This document shows positions 45,001 to 52,740 of a stretch of 52,898 nucleotides of DNA, piece by piece. Numbering within the stretch: position 1 is the first letter of the stretch; each line of letters starts with the position of its first letter. The position numbers and the translations under genes were made by a program. Source of the stretch: Gemmataceae bacterium (GTDB lineage: Bacteria > Planctomycetota > Planctomycetia > Gemmatales > Gemmataceae); NCBI GenBank assembly GCA_009697105.1, contig SIAQ01000021.1, positions 1 through 52,898 on the forward strand, in the 5' to 3' direction. The notes under the pieces are model-generated. The model was not told the origin of the DNA. It ran no database searches and saw nothing but the letters and a program-made list of their open reading frames with translations.

Positions 45001-46135
45001 GCTTTTTGAGGCCATGCAGGACGGCGCCGTCCTGCATGACGGTTTCCTCATCGGGTTTTTCATCCGACAGCGGATGATGCGGGATGTTGACGCCATGACC
45101 CAAAGCACGCAGCTTTTCTTGGGCCTTCTTCTCAAGCCGCGTCAGTTCGATGGCGATCTGGTTCGCCTTCTCGTAGTTCTTCGGCGTGCCAAACGAGGGC
45201 CCGGAGATAATGAGTGGCGTGCGGGCCTCATCAATCAGGATGTTGTCAACCTCATCAATAATCGCGAAGTTGAGGGCGCGTTGGCATTGTTGCGCATCAG
45301 GCGAATAGTTGTTATCGCCCCAGCGGGCGGGCTTCATGTTATCGCGGAGGTAATCGAAGCCGTACTCGCTGTTGGTTCCGTAGGTGATGTCGCAGTCGTA
45401 CGAGCTGCGTCGGGCGTCGCCGCCCATTTCGCTTTGGATATAGCCGCAGGAGATGCCGAGACCGTGATAGATCGGCAACATCCATTCGCAGTCACGGCGA
45501 GCAAGGTAATCGTTGACGGTGATGACATGTACGCCGGCTCCGGTGAGCGCATTCAGATACGCCGGCAGCGTGGCGACAAGTGTCTTGCCTTCACCGGTGA
45601 CCATCTCCGCGATCTTGCCCTGGTGCAGCATCGCTCCGCCGACGATTTGCGTGTCGAAGTGCCGCATGTTCTTCGTGCGAAACGCGATCTCTCGGCAAGC
45701 GGCGAACGCGAACGGCATGATGTCGTCGAGCGTCGGCGTCGCGCCGAGCATCTGGTCCATCGTCGCGATCAGCGTGTTGTACGCTTCCGTCGCTTCGCCT
45801 TCGGCTTCCGGTGCGGCATTCGCCAATTTCTTGCCCAACGGCACATGCTCGACGCCGATACGCGTGCGGAAATCCGCTGTCAGCTTCTCAAACTCGTCCT
45901 CGCGCAGTCCTTGCATCAACGGTTCGAGCGAATTCACGCGGTCCAGCAGCGAGCCGGGCGTGACCGTATGGGTCTCGCTGCCGCGGAGCCGAACGTAGCC
46001 CACGGAACGCACGATCTTATCGTTGTTCGATCCGAACAATCGCCCGAGAAAGCCGACGAACGATTCGGAGAACGCGCTGAGTCCATCGGTAAATCGTTCC
46101 CAGAGACTTACGTCTATTTTCGCTTCAGTGCTCAT
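42002..46135 (-). CDS. secA: Preprotein translocase ATPase SecA (long form)
   Basis: 1377 residues from the ATG at 46135 (MSTEAKIDV), with GGTGG upstream; the frame is open to 46189. It is the motor of Sec export. Walker A is GEGKT (181-185); IIDEVDNILIDEARTPLIISG is the DEAD-type region; RGRAGRQGDPG is motif VI. A C-terminal SEC-C zinc motif reads DKCLCGSGKKYKNCC. It exceeds the usual 900 or so residues. One insert (about 350-420, rich in E/K) falls in the preprotein cross-linking region. A second (IHLKDGTTQVGTI ... QTTSANLIDHI) precedes VGTTNVNQSE in the second nucleotide-binding domain. The C-terminal scaffold is also enlarged. Confidence 0.96.
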   Translation of the reverse strand: MSTEAKIDVSLWERFTDGLSAFSESFVGFLGRLFGSNNDKIVRSVGYVRLRGSETHTVTPGSLLDRVNSLEPLMQGLREDEFEKLTADFRTRIGVEHVPLGKKLANAAPEAEGEATEAYNTLIATMDQMLGATPTLDDIMPFAFAACREIAFRTKNMRHFDTQIVGGAMLHQGKIAEMVTGEGKTLVATLPAYLNALTGAGVHVITVNDYLARRDCEWMLPIYHGLGISCGYIQSEMGGDARRSSYDCDITYGTNSEYGFDYLRDNMKPARWGDNNYSPDAQQCQRALNFAIIDEVDNILIDEARTPLIISGPSFGTPKNYEKANQIAIELTRLEKKAQEKLRALGHGVNIPHHPLSDEKPDEETVMQDGAVLHGLKKHEAKLEEEAEEAAHVDDEKVESYVASANVDKKEKRLGFFFEVKEKERSCHLTDEGIRKAEEMAGVESFYTAGNMEWPHMIDNALKAHHLYQKDRQYVVMRHPETGEMSVIIVDEFTGRLMVGRQWSDGLHQAVEAKHVRDGVKIKEETQTLATVTLQNFFRLYKKLAGMTGTAMTEANEFWKIYKLDVVAIPTNMALRRINYPDLVYLTEKEKWDAVVGDIERINKFDTIHLKDGTTQVGTIKTEDEAQLVIQLKETRETQTTSANLIDHIEYSGRPMLVGTTNVNQSERLSKMLSRRGVKHELLNAKPEYAAREAEIVAQAGRIGSVTIATNMAGRGTDIILGGNAETLAWARLKDRYPTRLDVPEDVWKATVDGIRVTERMSEEGREVAAMGGLHIIGTERHESRRIDNQLRGRAGRQGDPGSSRFFVSLQDELMRIFAGEWVANVLSKLGMAAGEAIESPMVSRRIEAAQKKVEEQNFDIRKNLLEYDEVMDYQRKRVYGYRQELLNDANPKLRIASMLTQQVDLALDRYLDPTYGAASFAELVVQQLSIDVSAADFKNCSFEEADLVAREKALNNIQTQIQEALDENLDDETEQSEWNWQAMADRVNKLWGLKTTDRQLKKIGRDNISQYLFAEAEKVVHVADLTKGQIYLRPDWAFLSLANWFKLKFHVDIDVSQYDYDVPRARIRQALLAEVKKLYREKEIEFPVSIGFARFMDDKGHGGAIGQKYNREGLFQWYTMKFGKNAGMTEEEFRTESRAKLYTKLVALSNKTYPTEDHDAIDAKLAEAFVGARVSEAGDAHEVAEWAKTQLRLEVEEERLVGVSYDQARDILWTAFDLKYRPEMRRMERSLLLNQLDTEWKNHLLVMDHLRSGIGLVGYAQVDPKTEFKRVGMKEFDTLWEGLSDKVSEIVFRMEEDEAFAETVWTIGQLVHESAPRLQAPEGSIQAQQQAAISNSQQTDKKQEPIRNRTDKVGRNDKCLCGSGKKYKNCCMSTPG

Positions 46136-46338
46136 TTTCAAACCACCTGCATCCATTGTGAAAGCCTGAAGGGCGAGCACGACAACCACAACGGCATCGC
46201 AGGCCCATCAGGCTCCAGGGTTTCGCTGTCTTCGCGCTTCCGAAAACTCAGTCTAAGTTTCCTAGGCGTTTAGGTCAATATGATTACCAACGACGACGAT
46301 CCGTTGAGTGTACGACACCACTTGCAGAAAACCACTTC

Positions 46339-46423
46339 TAACCACGGATCATGCAGATTACGCGGATCGGAAAGAAGTCGCGGGCATTTTTGCCTATCCG
46401 TGTCATTGGTGTTATCCGTGGCT
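46339..46423. repeat. Inverted repeat (TAACCACGGAT type)
   Basis: The arms at 46339-46370 and 46395-46423 are imperfect reverse complements (ACCACGGAT / ATCCGTGG; ACGCGGAT / ATCCGTGT). It lies in the 656-base spacer 46136-46791; nothing else is seen in 46136-46338. Confidence 0.75.
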
Positions 46424-46524
46424 GGATTCTTTCCAAGTCCTGTCTTGCACCCTGATACTATATGGAGGAGCCGCACGCAAATCCTCGCAAATTCTGACAG
46501 CTCTCGCCCATCTCCACTCCACTT

Positions 46525-46700
46525 ATCACCACAGAGGCACAGAGAGAATGCAAAGACTTGGAAGTTGTGGCATTATCCACCTATCATTGGCTACAATCAT
46601 TCGTTCATAGAAAGAAGACAAGCATTTTCCTGATGTTTTTCTCTGTGCCTCTGTGTCTCTGTGGTTTATTCTTGGGTCTCTGTGGTTTATTCTTGGTGGG
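46525..46700. repeat. ACAGAG-type inverted repeat plus a tandem duplication
   Basis: The left arm (46525-46550, ACCACAGAGGCACAGAGAG) pairs with the right arm (46639-46668). The unit TCTCTGTGGTTTATTCTTGG then occurs twice in a row, at about 46656-46676 and 46677-46697. Confidence 0.8.
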
Positions 46701-46791
46701 GATCGGCGAGTAGTGTCCAAATTCTCGGCTTTTCGCGCCGTTACCAACTATGATGGATTCATGGCACTTTCCCGCATACGGAGAACGAACG

Positions 46792-47937
46792 ATGCGCCGA
46801 CGATTTCTGCTTCTGTCATTGCTCACGGTTGCGATGGCGAACCCATTTGCTCAGGCCGACACGATCCCGCTTGGCCGACATCCCGATGTCGCTCTCCTGC
46901 CACGCGATTGGGCACTGTTGTACGACGATACGACGCTCTTCCCTCGCTCAACCGCCTGGCGGGAAATCCCGTGGCTGATCAACCTCAACGACGCCGTCGC
47001 TGCCGGCAAAAAGGAGAACCGCCCAATCCAGATCTGGGTCCCCGGCAACGACCCGCTCGAACGTTGCTGAGGCTACGCCATTGGGCTCCGTGAGGGTCCC
47101 CTGAGTCATCCAGACGTCGTCAATCTGATTGCGCGTCACACTGTACCCGTCGCGCAAAACCTCTACATAATTCGCTCACAAAAGGATATGGCGGGCGAGT
47201 TCTTTCGCAATGTGCAGAAATAGAAACCGGCCCAATACCAAGGCCTGTACCTCGTATCACCTGATGGCAAGGTGCTCGCCAGCCATCAGCAGTACAAGAA
47301 TGGAAAAACGTGGGTGAACGAATTAATCGCCGACCTCGAACCTGGTCTGCGGGCGTTCGGCGACATCAAACCACGCGACGTGAGCCGAGCGGATCCCCTG
47401 CCCTTCCGTGGCGTGGGCAAACGTGAAGATGGCAGCATCACCCTGGCGATCTATCTGCGCAACGCCAGAAAGAAAATACCGTTACGAGAACTGCCGAATC
47501 CGACCATCGATAGCCTGACGCTGTCCACGAGCGAACTCGGCGAGTTCGCTCCGCCGCGCATCGAACATGGTGTTGCGTGGAAGCTGTCCGAGGAGTTGTC
47601 GCGCAAATTCAGCCGCCTGCTCGGACCCAGCGACGAGGCCTCGATGCCGCGACGGAAGGAAGTGACCGCGTTCAACCTGACTGCGAAACTCGATCGTGTC
47701 GAGAACGGCGTGGCCATTATCACCTATCAAGGCTCGCTCGCCGGCGGACACTTGAACGCCGCCAAAAAGCAGACGCAGGGCAAGGTGAACATCCTCGGAG
47801 TGGGCCGATATCACGTCAAAACCAAACAAATGCTGTCGCTCGTCTGGATCGCCGACGGCGTGTACAACGGGCCACCGCCCTACGATCACGCCGCCCCGTA
47901 CACCGCGGTGGTAGAATGGGTGCGCGAGCTAAAGTAG
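46792..47937 (+). pseudogene. Secreted thioredoxin-like protein with in-frame TGA and TAG
   Basis: One continuous frame of 381 codons is interrupted by TGA at 47068-47070 and TAG at 47221-47223. It starts at the ATG at 46792 with GGAG upstream and a signal peptide (MRRRFLLLSLLTVAMANPFAQ). The first third is thioredoxin-like (IPWLINLNDAVAAGKKENRP, PLSHPDVVNLIARHTVPVAQN). The TGA directly follows a Cys (ERC-stop-GYAIGL) at the point where related proteins place a redox or small residue. The C-terminal part (ADPLPFRGVGKR, ITYQGSLAGGHLNAA) reads smoothly. Most likely a decaying gene; a selenocysteine reading of the TGA is possible but does not explain the TAG. Confidence 0.7.
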
Positions 47938-47949
47938 CTCGTGCGTTGG

Positions 47950-48008
47950 GTTTACGTTTAGCGATCGCGCGATGTTTCGACGGCATCGCGCGAACGCTGA
48001 ACGTAAAC
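47950..48008. repeat. Inverted repeat, GTTTACGTTTAGCGATCGCGCG family
   Basis: The arms at 47950-47974 and 47984-48008 are near reverse complements. Single arms of the same family occur at 50050-50072 and, more diverged, at 52720-52740. Confidence 0.8.
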
Positions 48009-48063
48009 GGATTCATCTCGCTACTCGGCTATCTCACCGTTTCTACGCTTTGCGTGATTGGGA

Positions 48064-48345
48064 CAAAATCACGCCGATGCCGCGGTCAATCTGAAAATCG
48101 CCGCGACCAATGCTGGGCCGTTGGTGCCGATCACCGTCTCGACGCTGCTGCCCGAGGTTCGCACCTTTTTCGTGGATGTCGATCTCAATCACGATGGCCG
48201 CTTTGAGGGTGCGGGCGAACTGGCCTATTCCACCCGCAAATTCGACGACACTGGCACTGCGGATATCCGCTTGCGCGGTTTGATCGATGGCCGACGACGC
48301 CCCATGTGACGTTTGTTGTCAGAGCCACGCCCAAAGTAAGTGGTT
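48064..48345 (+). pseudogene. Relic of a surface/Calx-like protein
   Basis: A fragment reads LKIAATNAGPLVPITVSTL and VDVDLNHDGRFEGAGELAYS, as in large planctomycete extracellular proteins with beta domains. It then shifts frame near 48297 to give PHVTFVVRATP. It has no start of its own, and its 3' end merges with the repeat at 48318. Confidence 0.5.
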
Positions 48346-48398
48346 TGAATTTACGATCGCGGTACACTGCAACCACTTACTTCGTGCGTGGCTCTGGC
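48318..48398. repeat. Inverted repeat, GAGCCACGC family
   Basis: The arms at 48318-48346 and 48371-48398 match the pair at 33437-33523 (AGAGCCACGC, AAGTAAGTG). Confidence 0.88.
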
Positions 48399-48582
48399 AA
48401 GACTATTCGTCGATCCTACCCGATGCGAAATGGCTTTGCAAAGTCAGTTTCGCGCAGTTCTCAATTTGAATTCAAAAATCGTGCACTCTGTCGCCGCCCT
48501 CATCCTGGGCTTCGTGGCCAACACCGCAAAAAAATACAGGGAAAGTGCCACAGCACTTGTCCCGCGGCTGTTGGCCAAGTGG

Positions 48583-48912
48583 TCAAAAGATGTCGAGCCA
48601 AAAGTGGTTGCCACGGTGGTAGCGTTGCGGCGACCAAAGCTCGTAGCGCCAGGCGGGATCGCGGAACGGGGGGTAGGCCATGTAGGCGGGCGACGGCTGG
48701 TACGGGGCGCCGGGCGGTTCGGGCCATCGCGGGCCCATTGCAGGCCAATAGTTATGGGGGAAGTAGTAGTAGGGGTAGTAATAAAGCCGACCAAGTTGAT
48801 GGTTTTGGTTGTAGGGCTGGTAATACTGGGCCTTTGCCTCGCCCACATCGACCAGCCAACCCACCAAAAACAACACGACAGCTGCACACCCGCAAATCCT
48901 TTGGCGTTTCAT
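48583..48912 (-). CDS. Small secreted Tyr/Pro-rich protein
   Basis: 109 residues from the ATG at 48912, with a perfect AAGGAGG five bases upstream. The signal peptide (MKRQRICGCAAVVLFLVGWL, cleavage near AKA) leads to a mature part dominated by Y, P, N and W (LYYYPYYYFPHNYW, PPGAPYQPSP). Such compact aromatic proteins may be cell-envelope components. Function unknown. Confidence 0.7.
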   Translation of the reverse strand: MKRQRICGCAAVVLFLVGWLVDVGEAKAQYYQPYNQNHQLGRLYYYPYYYFPHNYWPAMGPRWPEPPGAPYQPSPAYMAYPPFRDPAWRYELWSPQRYHRGNHFWLDIF

Positions 48913-49321
48913 CGGTGCCTCCTTGATTCCTGAATCGCATTGTGCGATCCTGTCATCCTAACCCTTCGCTTATTTGTACCACGCAAATCACGCTTTCACC
49001 TGGCGACACTCTCGCTTTGATGGGATTTGCTTCGCAGGCACGGCAAGCTCTATTACGAACGGCGACTCGGAATAATGGACAAGATACACCGACTGTAACG
49101 ATTGTGCCTTTTTTGTTTCTTATACTGGCCGGTTCTATTTCAGTTTGTAAAATGCTCATAAGATACTATTTCTGGGACAAATGTTTATTTTGGGAAAATT
49201 AGGAGATTTGCCGTTGCGTAGAAACTGCAACGAGGAGGAATATAAGGGTTTCACTTTTGGAAGTCCGGGACTGGCCTGGACTGTTTTTTTTTGAGGTGTT
49301 TTGTTTTTAGGAGGATACTGG
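48913..49321. other. Spacer of about 409 bases, AT-rich in its second half
   Basis: From about 49100 the base composition drops well below the surroundings, with runs such as TTTTTTGTTTC near 49110 and eight or more T near 49285. I see no gene and no repeat arm; a promoter for the gene at 49322 is likely here but not clear. Confidence 0.5.
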
Positions 49322-49858
49322 ATGCACACCTCGGTCGGTTTTCTCGCCTTCGCCAGCTTTTTGTCAAGCGTTTCTTGGGACGCCGTCCTACCCGAAATCC
49401 CATGGCAAACGAGTTATCAAGAAGCACGGAGTCACGGGCAGAAGGTCAAAAAACCACTCGCCGTCATCGTTGGGGCTGGCAAAAGCGGCTACCAACAGCT
49501 CATCCAGGAAGGATCCCTTTCCAGCGACATCAGGAAGATACTTGCGAACGAATTTATCCCCGTATACCTGGACACCGAGAAGGCCGAAAATATACGCCTG
49601 ATCGCTGATCTTGGTATCACCCTCGGCAAAGGCATCGTGCTTAGCGACCGCGAAGGCAAGACCCAAGCGTTCTTCCACGAAGGCACGATTTCGGAAAAAG
49701 ATATTACCCGCCAGCTGGCCCGCTTCGCCGATCCCTCCCTTGTGGTGAATACCACGACGACACTCTCCAGTAGCCGCGTGAGCTACTATCCGTCGTCGGG
49801 CACCGAAATCCGATCCTCAACCCCTTACTCGCGAGTGACTTCTACCCGAAACTGCTGA
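49322..49858 (+). CDS. Secreted thioredoxin-fold-like protein without a CxxC
   Basis: 178 residues from the ATG at 49322, with AGGAGG seven bases upstream. A hydrophobic N-terminus (MHTSVGFLAFASFLSSVSW) suggests export. The segment PWQTSYQEARSHGQKVKKPL, then strand AVIVGAGKSG and FIPVYLDTEKAEN follow a thioredoxin-like layout, but the active site lacks the cysteine pair. The tail is Ser/Thr-rich. It resembles the front of the decayed gene at 46792. It is followed by a clear terminator. Confidence 0.7.
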   Translation: MHTSVGFLAFASFLSSVSWDAVLPEIPWQTSYQEARSHGQKVKKPLAVIVGAGKSGYQQLIQEGSLSSDIRKILANEFIPVYLDTEKAENIRLIADLGITLGKGIVLSDREGKTQAFFHEGTISEKDITRQLARFADPSLVVNTTTTLSSSRVSYYPSSGTEIRSSTPYSRVTSTRNC

Positions 49859-49899
49859 CCGTAGGCACGCAATGAGAGCCGGTTCGGCTCTTACCTGAT

Positions 49900-49946
49900 A
49901 GCCTGAGTTTGCGCAATATAGCGAAAACTCAGGCTTTTTCTTTTTT
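49900..49946 (+). terminator. Rho-independent terminator
   Basis: An 11-base stem AGCCTGAGTTT (49900-49910) pairs with AAACTCAGGCT (49925-49935) around a 14-base loop and is followed by a T-rich tract (49935-49946). A small hairpin (AGAGCC/GGCTCT, 49875-49891) lies just before it. Confidence 0.88.
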
Positions 49947-50049
49947 AACGGATTGGCGTTCTGCCTTTCTGTGTCCCATACTTCCAATGCTGGACAGTAC
50001 CCGATTGTTAACGTTCAGAATTCGCGGAATGCTATGCTTGTACCGGCAC

Positions 50050-50072
50050 CGCGCGAGCGCTAAACGTAAACC
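50050..50072 (-). repeat. Lone arm of the GTTTACGTTTAGCG family
   Basis: GCGCGAGCGCTAAACGTAAA matches the right arm at 47984-48008; no left arm is found. Confidence 0.55.
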
Positions 50073-50103
50073 CGTCGACTAGCACCGTGAGCAGGCCGAC
50101 CGA

Positions 50104-51543
50104 ATGTCACCACGCTTGACAAATCTGCTTGAATTCTTCGTCACAGGCGTCGGCCGCGCGACGATAATGTTGCTACCCGCAACACTACTCGGTATCGTGG
50201 CGGCGCGGACGTGGGATGCGAAACCGTGGATGCTCATGGGCGGCGTCGGATTCCAGTTGATGATCTGCGTGATGACGTTCTTTGCAGCCCGATCGTGGAG
50301 TCAACCGCTTGGACCAACAATTGTTACGCTCTACCTGACAGCAGTGGCCTGGCTGTGGTTCAGCGACGGAATCAACGACTGGTTCACGCATCTTTCCCAG
50401 GGTTTGCTGATCGGCATCCCAATCCTCGTTTTCAGCTATCAGACATTGATCGAATCGGGCGCGCCGGTGCTGCGTCGGGCGCATAATCTGGCACATCGTC
50501 TGGCGACTCGGCAGGACTGGCCGACGGATTTGCTGCAATGCCGAACGCTGCCGGAAGTCAAGGCGTTTCGGGCGACACTGGCGTTTGATGCCGCCCCGGC
50601 CCTGGCAATGCTCAATCATCCGCGTCTGGAAGTGCGTGTGGCGGCGCTGGCGGCGCTGGAATTTCGCAAGGACTGGCGAGCCGGTCAGGCGGAATTAGTC
50701 ATGACCTATGGGCAGCGTTCGGAAGAGCCAGCTCTTCGCGCTGCTTCCGTCCTGGCCTTGGGCAACCTCGACGATCGGATCATGATCGAGACGCTCGCGC
50801 AATTTCTCAACGACCCCGATCGCGAAGTTCGTCGGGCCGCCGTCGAGGCGTTGCTTTGGGATAGCGAACACCGCTGGAACTGGATTCGTTTTGCGATTCG
50901 GCGAACGATGTCCGATCCCGCGTTCAAAGACGACGGCCCGCTTCTCCCCGAGGGCCAATTATTGATCGCCGAGACAGTCAAGGATATGACCGCCTGGTGT
51001 GCGGAAAAAGGCTTGATCTCCGCCCGTGCCGCCGAGACACTCGCGGCCCATTACAATCGCCTGATGTGCGAACAGACCGATCCCGCCCTGGTGACGTCGC
51101 TGCGTTCCCAGCTGGCGGATCCGCATACCCCGGCAATCCTGCGACTTGAGCTTGGGCGAATACTGCAGGTTCACCAGATGCTCGACCGCGACTTGCTGGA
51201 ACGGATGCTCGATCTAGGCACGCCGGCCACGCTCCGCCTTATCGCTTGCGAGACAATCCTGACGCAAGAAAAGGACGCCCTGCTCCGTTTCAGCGCCACG
51301 AACGGACTAAAAGATCTCGCCCGACTGCCGAACAGGGAAATTGCGCTGGGAACGGCAAATGTCGTGCAACGGCGGCTAGGCATCGATCTCGGCATCGGGC
51401 TTGGCCAACCGCTGCCGCCCGCCCAAAGCCGGCATGCGAATGAAATCGTCCGCCGACTCGCTGCCTGGGCCATCCAAGACGACGAGGAACTCGAACAATC
51501 CGGAGCCCGCGGCAGCTCGGCTCGCTGGGAAGGAAGTAAGTAG
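50104..51543 (+). CDS. Membrane protein with cytoplasmic HEAT-like repeats
   Basis: 479 residues. Four hydrophobic helices occupy the first 110 or so residues (ATIMLLPATLLGIVAARTW, FQLMICVMTFFAARSW, TIVTLYLTAVAWLWFSD, LLIGIPILVFSYQTL). The rest is alpha-helical with HEAT-type units such as RLEVRVAALAALEFRKDW, PALRAASVLALGNLDDRIM and DREVRRAAVEALLWDSEH. A scaffold or docking role at the membrane is plausible. I recognise no enzymatic motif. Function unknown. Confidence 0.75.
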   Translation: MSPRLTNLLEFFVTGVGRATIMLLPATLLGIVAARTWDAKPWMLMGGVGFQLMICVMTFFAARSWSQPLGPTIVTLYLTAVAWLWFSDGINDWFTHLSQGLLIGIPILVFSYQTLIESGAPVLRRAHNLAHRLATRQDWPTDLLQCRTLPEVKAFRATLAFDAAPALAMLNHPRLEVRVAALAALEFRKDWRAGQAELVMTYGQRSEEPALRAASVLALGNLDDRIMIETLAQFLNDPDREVRRAAVEALLWDSEHRWNWIRFAIRRTMSDPAFKDDGPLLPEGQLLIAETVKDMTAWCAEKGLISARAAETLAAHYNRLMCEQTDPALVTSLRSQLADPHTPAILRLELGRILQVHQMLDRDLLERMLDLGTPATLRLIACETILTQEKDALLRFSATNGLKDLARLPNREIALGTANVVQRRLGIDLGIGLGQPLPPAQSRHANEIVRRLAAWAIQDDEELEQSGARGSSARWEGSK

Positions 51544-51555
51544 TTACCGTTGTCC

Positions 51556-51690
51556 CAGGGGGCTGCAGCGCGTCGCGCAAACCAAGGCAGGGCCGTTCGA
51601 TCCGCTGCGTAACTTCCCGGAGTTTCGCGATCTGGTAGTTCAGCCGGAAAAGCTGCCGGCGCCGTTACACTCGACGGACGTTCCTGGGCT
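51556..51690 (+). pseudogene. Relic of a Ser/Thr-kinase-type C-terminal TPR tail
   Basis: A short frame reads LQRVAQTKAGPFDPLRNFP and EFRDLVVQPEKLPAPL. This resembles the DPLR-x(n)-F tail that ends many planctomycete protein kinases and TPR proteins. No kinase domain precedes it. Confidence 0.4.
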
Positions 51691-51693
51691 GCG

Positions 51694-52662
51694 CTATCGG
51701 CAACTACTCATGGCAAACACTTTGAACGCGAAAAAGACCACCAAACCGGCGATCCAGAGATAGCCCCACCCACCGCCGCCGCCGGTAACGACTTTGGTCG
51801 GCGTCGCGTTCGGTCCTGGGTTCTCGAAAGTGATTACCAGCGCATTGGGCATGACCCATTCGTGGTCGCCATCGTCATAGTTGATGTGAACACGCTCGCC
51901 TGACACTTGCGTAATTACGCCTGGATAATACGTGCCGGCTTTCTTGTGATTAGCCAACACACGCATGCCAGACGCGGGATCGTACGGGAGTAACTGCTCC
52001 ACCAAGACCCAGCCCTCATCGCCATCGTCGAATAGAACCAACGCCCGGCCACGATTGAGTTCACGAATCCGGCCAACAAACATAGCGCCGTTCATCCAAT
52101 GCGCCCAAACGCGGTCGCCGTTTCGCAGCTGCTCGATATAGGCCTTGTTCGAGGCGACGGTGGTCGGCTCGGCACCATCGTACTCGCGGTCGGCGATAAT
52201 ACGCAGCGACGCGATCTTCGTCCATTCGGTCCGTGCACCGTCCTCGAACTCGACCAGCACTTCGTCGTCGGCGATCTTGGTGATCGTCGCGGGATAGAAC
52301 AGCGGCCCCATCTTGCGACGGCTGAGCACCTGCTGGCCGACCTTGACGCTTACCGCTTGAAGGTCGTCGAGTGCGACCCAGCCGGCATCGCCGTCGTCAA
52401 ACTGGATGAGTGCCCGGAATCCCTGCAATTCCTGAATCGTGCCGACGTAGAGAAACATCGGCTCCCACGGCGCGAGCACGCGATCACCGACTTTCCACGC
52501 GGGACCATTTTTACCCGCAGCTTGGTCCCACGCCAGCTTTCGCCGCACCGCCGCTTGGTCTGCGGAATCCGGCGGTGTCGTCGGAACAGGCGAGGCCGGC
52601 TCGCGGTCAGGAATCGACATATCGAGGATGAACGGTCGTTTCGGTTCTTTGGGATCGTCCAT
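51694..52662 (-). CDS. Tail-anchored protein with four Tudor-like repeats
   Basis: 322 residues from the ATG at 52662, with GGAG seven bases upstream; the frame runs to 52878 with no sign of coding. Four repeats lie at about 58-103, 108-155, 181-225 and 231-275. Units one and three share VGxIxELxGxRALxxFDDGDxGWV. Units two and four are the type YPxxITxxxxxxVxxxxxDGxxxWxxxxxL. A single helix near the C-terminus (YLWIAGLVVFFAFKVFAM) would anchor it. The fold resembles Tudor/agenet-type SH3-like barrels (DUF4537-like). Bacterial members are uncommon and functionally unassigned; binding to a methylated or basic protein partner is a guess. Confidence 0.75.
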   Translation of the reverse strand: MDDPKEPKRPFILDMSIPDREPASPVPTTPPDSADQAAVRRKLAWDQAAGKNGPAWKVGDRVLAPWEPMFLYVGTIQELQGFRALIQFDDGDAGWVALDDLQAVSVKVGQQVLSRRKMGPLFYPATITKIADDEVLVEFEDGARTEWTKIASLRIIADREYDGAEPTTVASNKAYIEQLRNGDRVWAHWMNGAMFVGRIRELNRGRALVLFDDGDEGWVLVEQLLPYDPASGMRVLANHKKAGTYYPGVITQVSGERVHINYDDGDHEWVMPNALVITFENPGPNATPTKVVTGGGGGWGYLWIAGLVVFFAFKVFAMSSCR

Positions 52663-52719
52663 GGGATGCTCCGTGTGTTGACGATTTGCGCTCGCTGGAT
52701 CCCGTACTATCGACGGATC

Positions 52720-52740
52720 CCGCGAACGATAAACGTGAAC
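52720..52740 (-). repeat. Diverged lone arm of the GTTTACGTTTAGCG family
   Basis: CGCGAACGATAAACGTGAAC resembles the right arms at 47984 and 50050. The rest of 52663-52898 holds no gene I can support. Confidence 0.4.

Noticed and set aside
44141-46273. Long plus-strand open frame (710 codons) opposite secA
   Set aside because: It is fully antisense to a convincing SecA and has no recognisable domain; codon-position GC bias explains it.
46792-47937. Confident selenoprotein
   Set aside because: A second in-frame stop (TAG) remains unexplained and no Sec machinery is visible, so I keep it as a pseudogene with a question.
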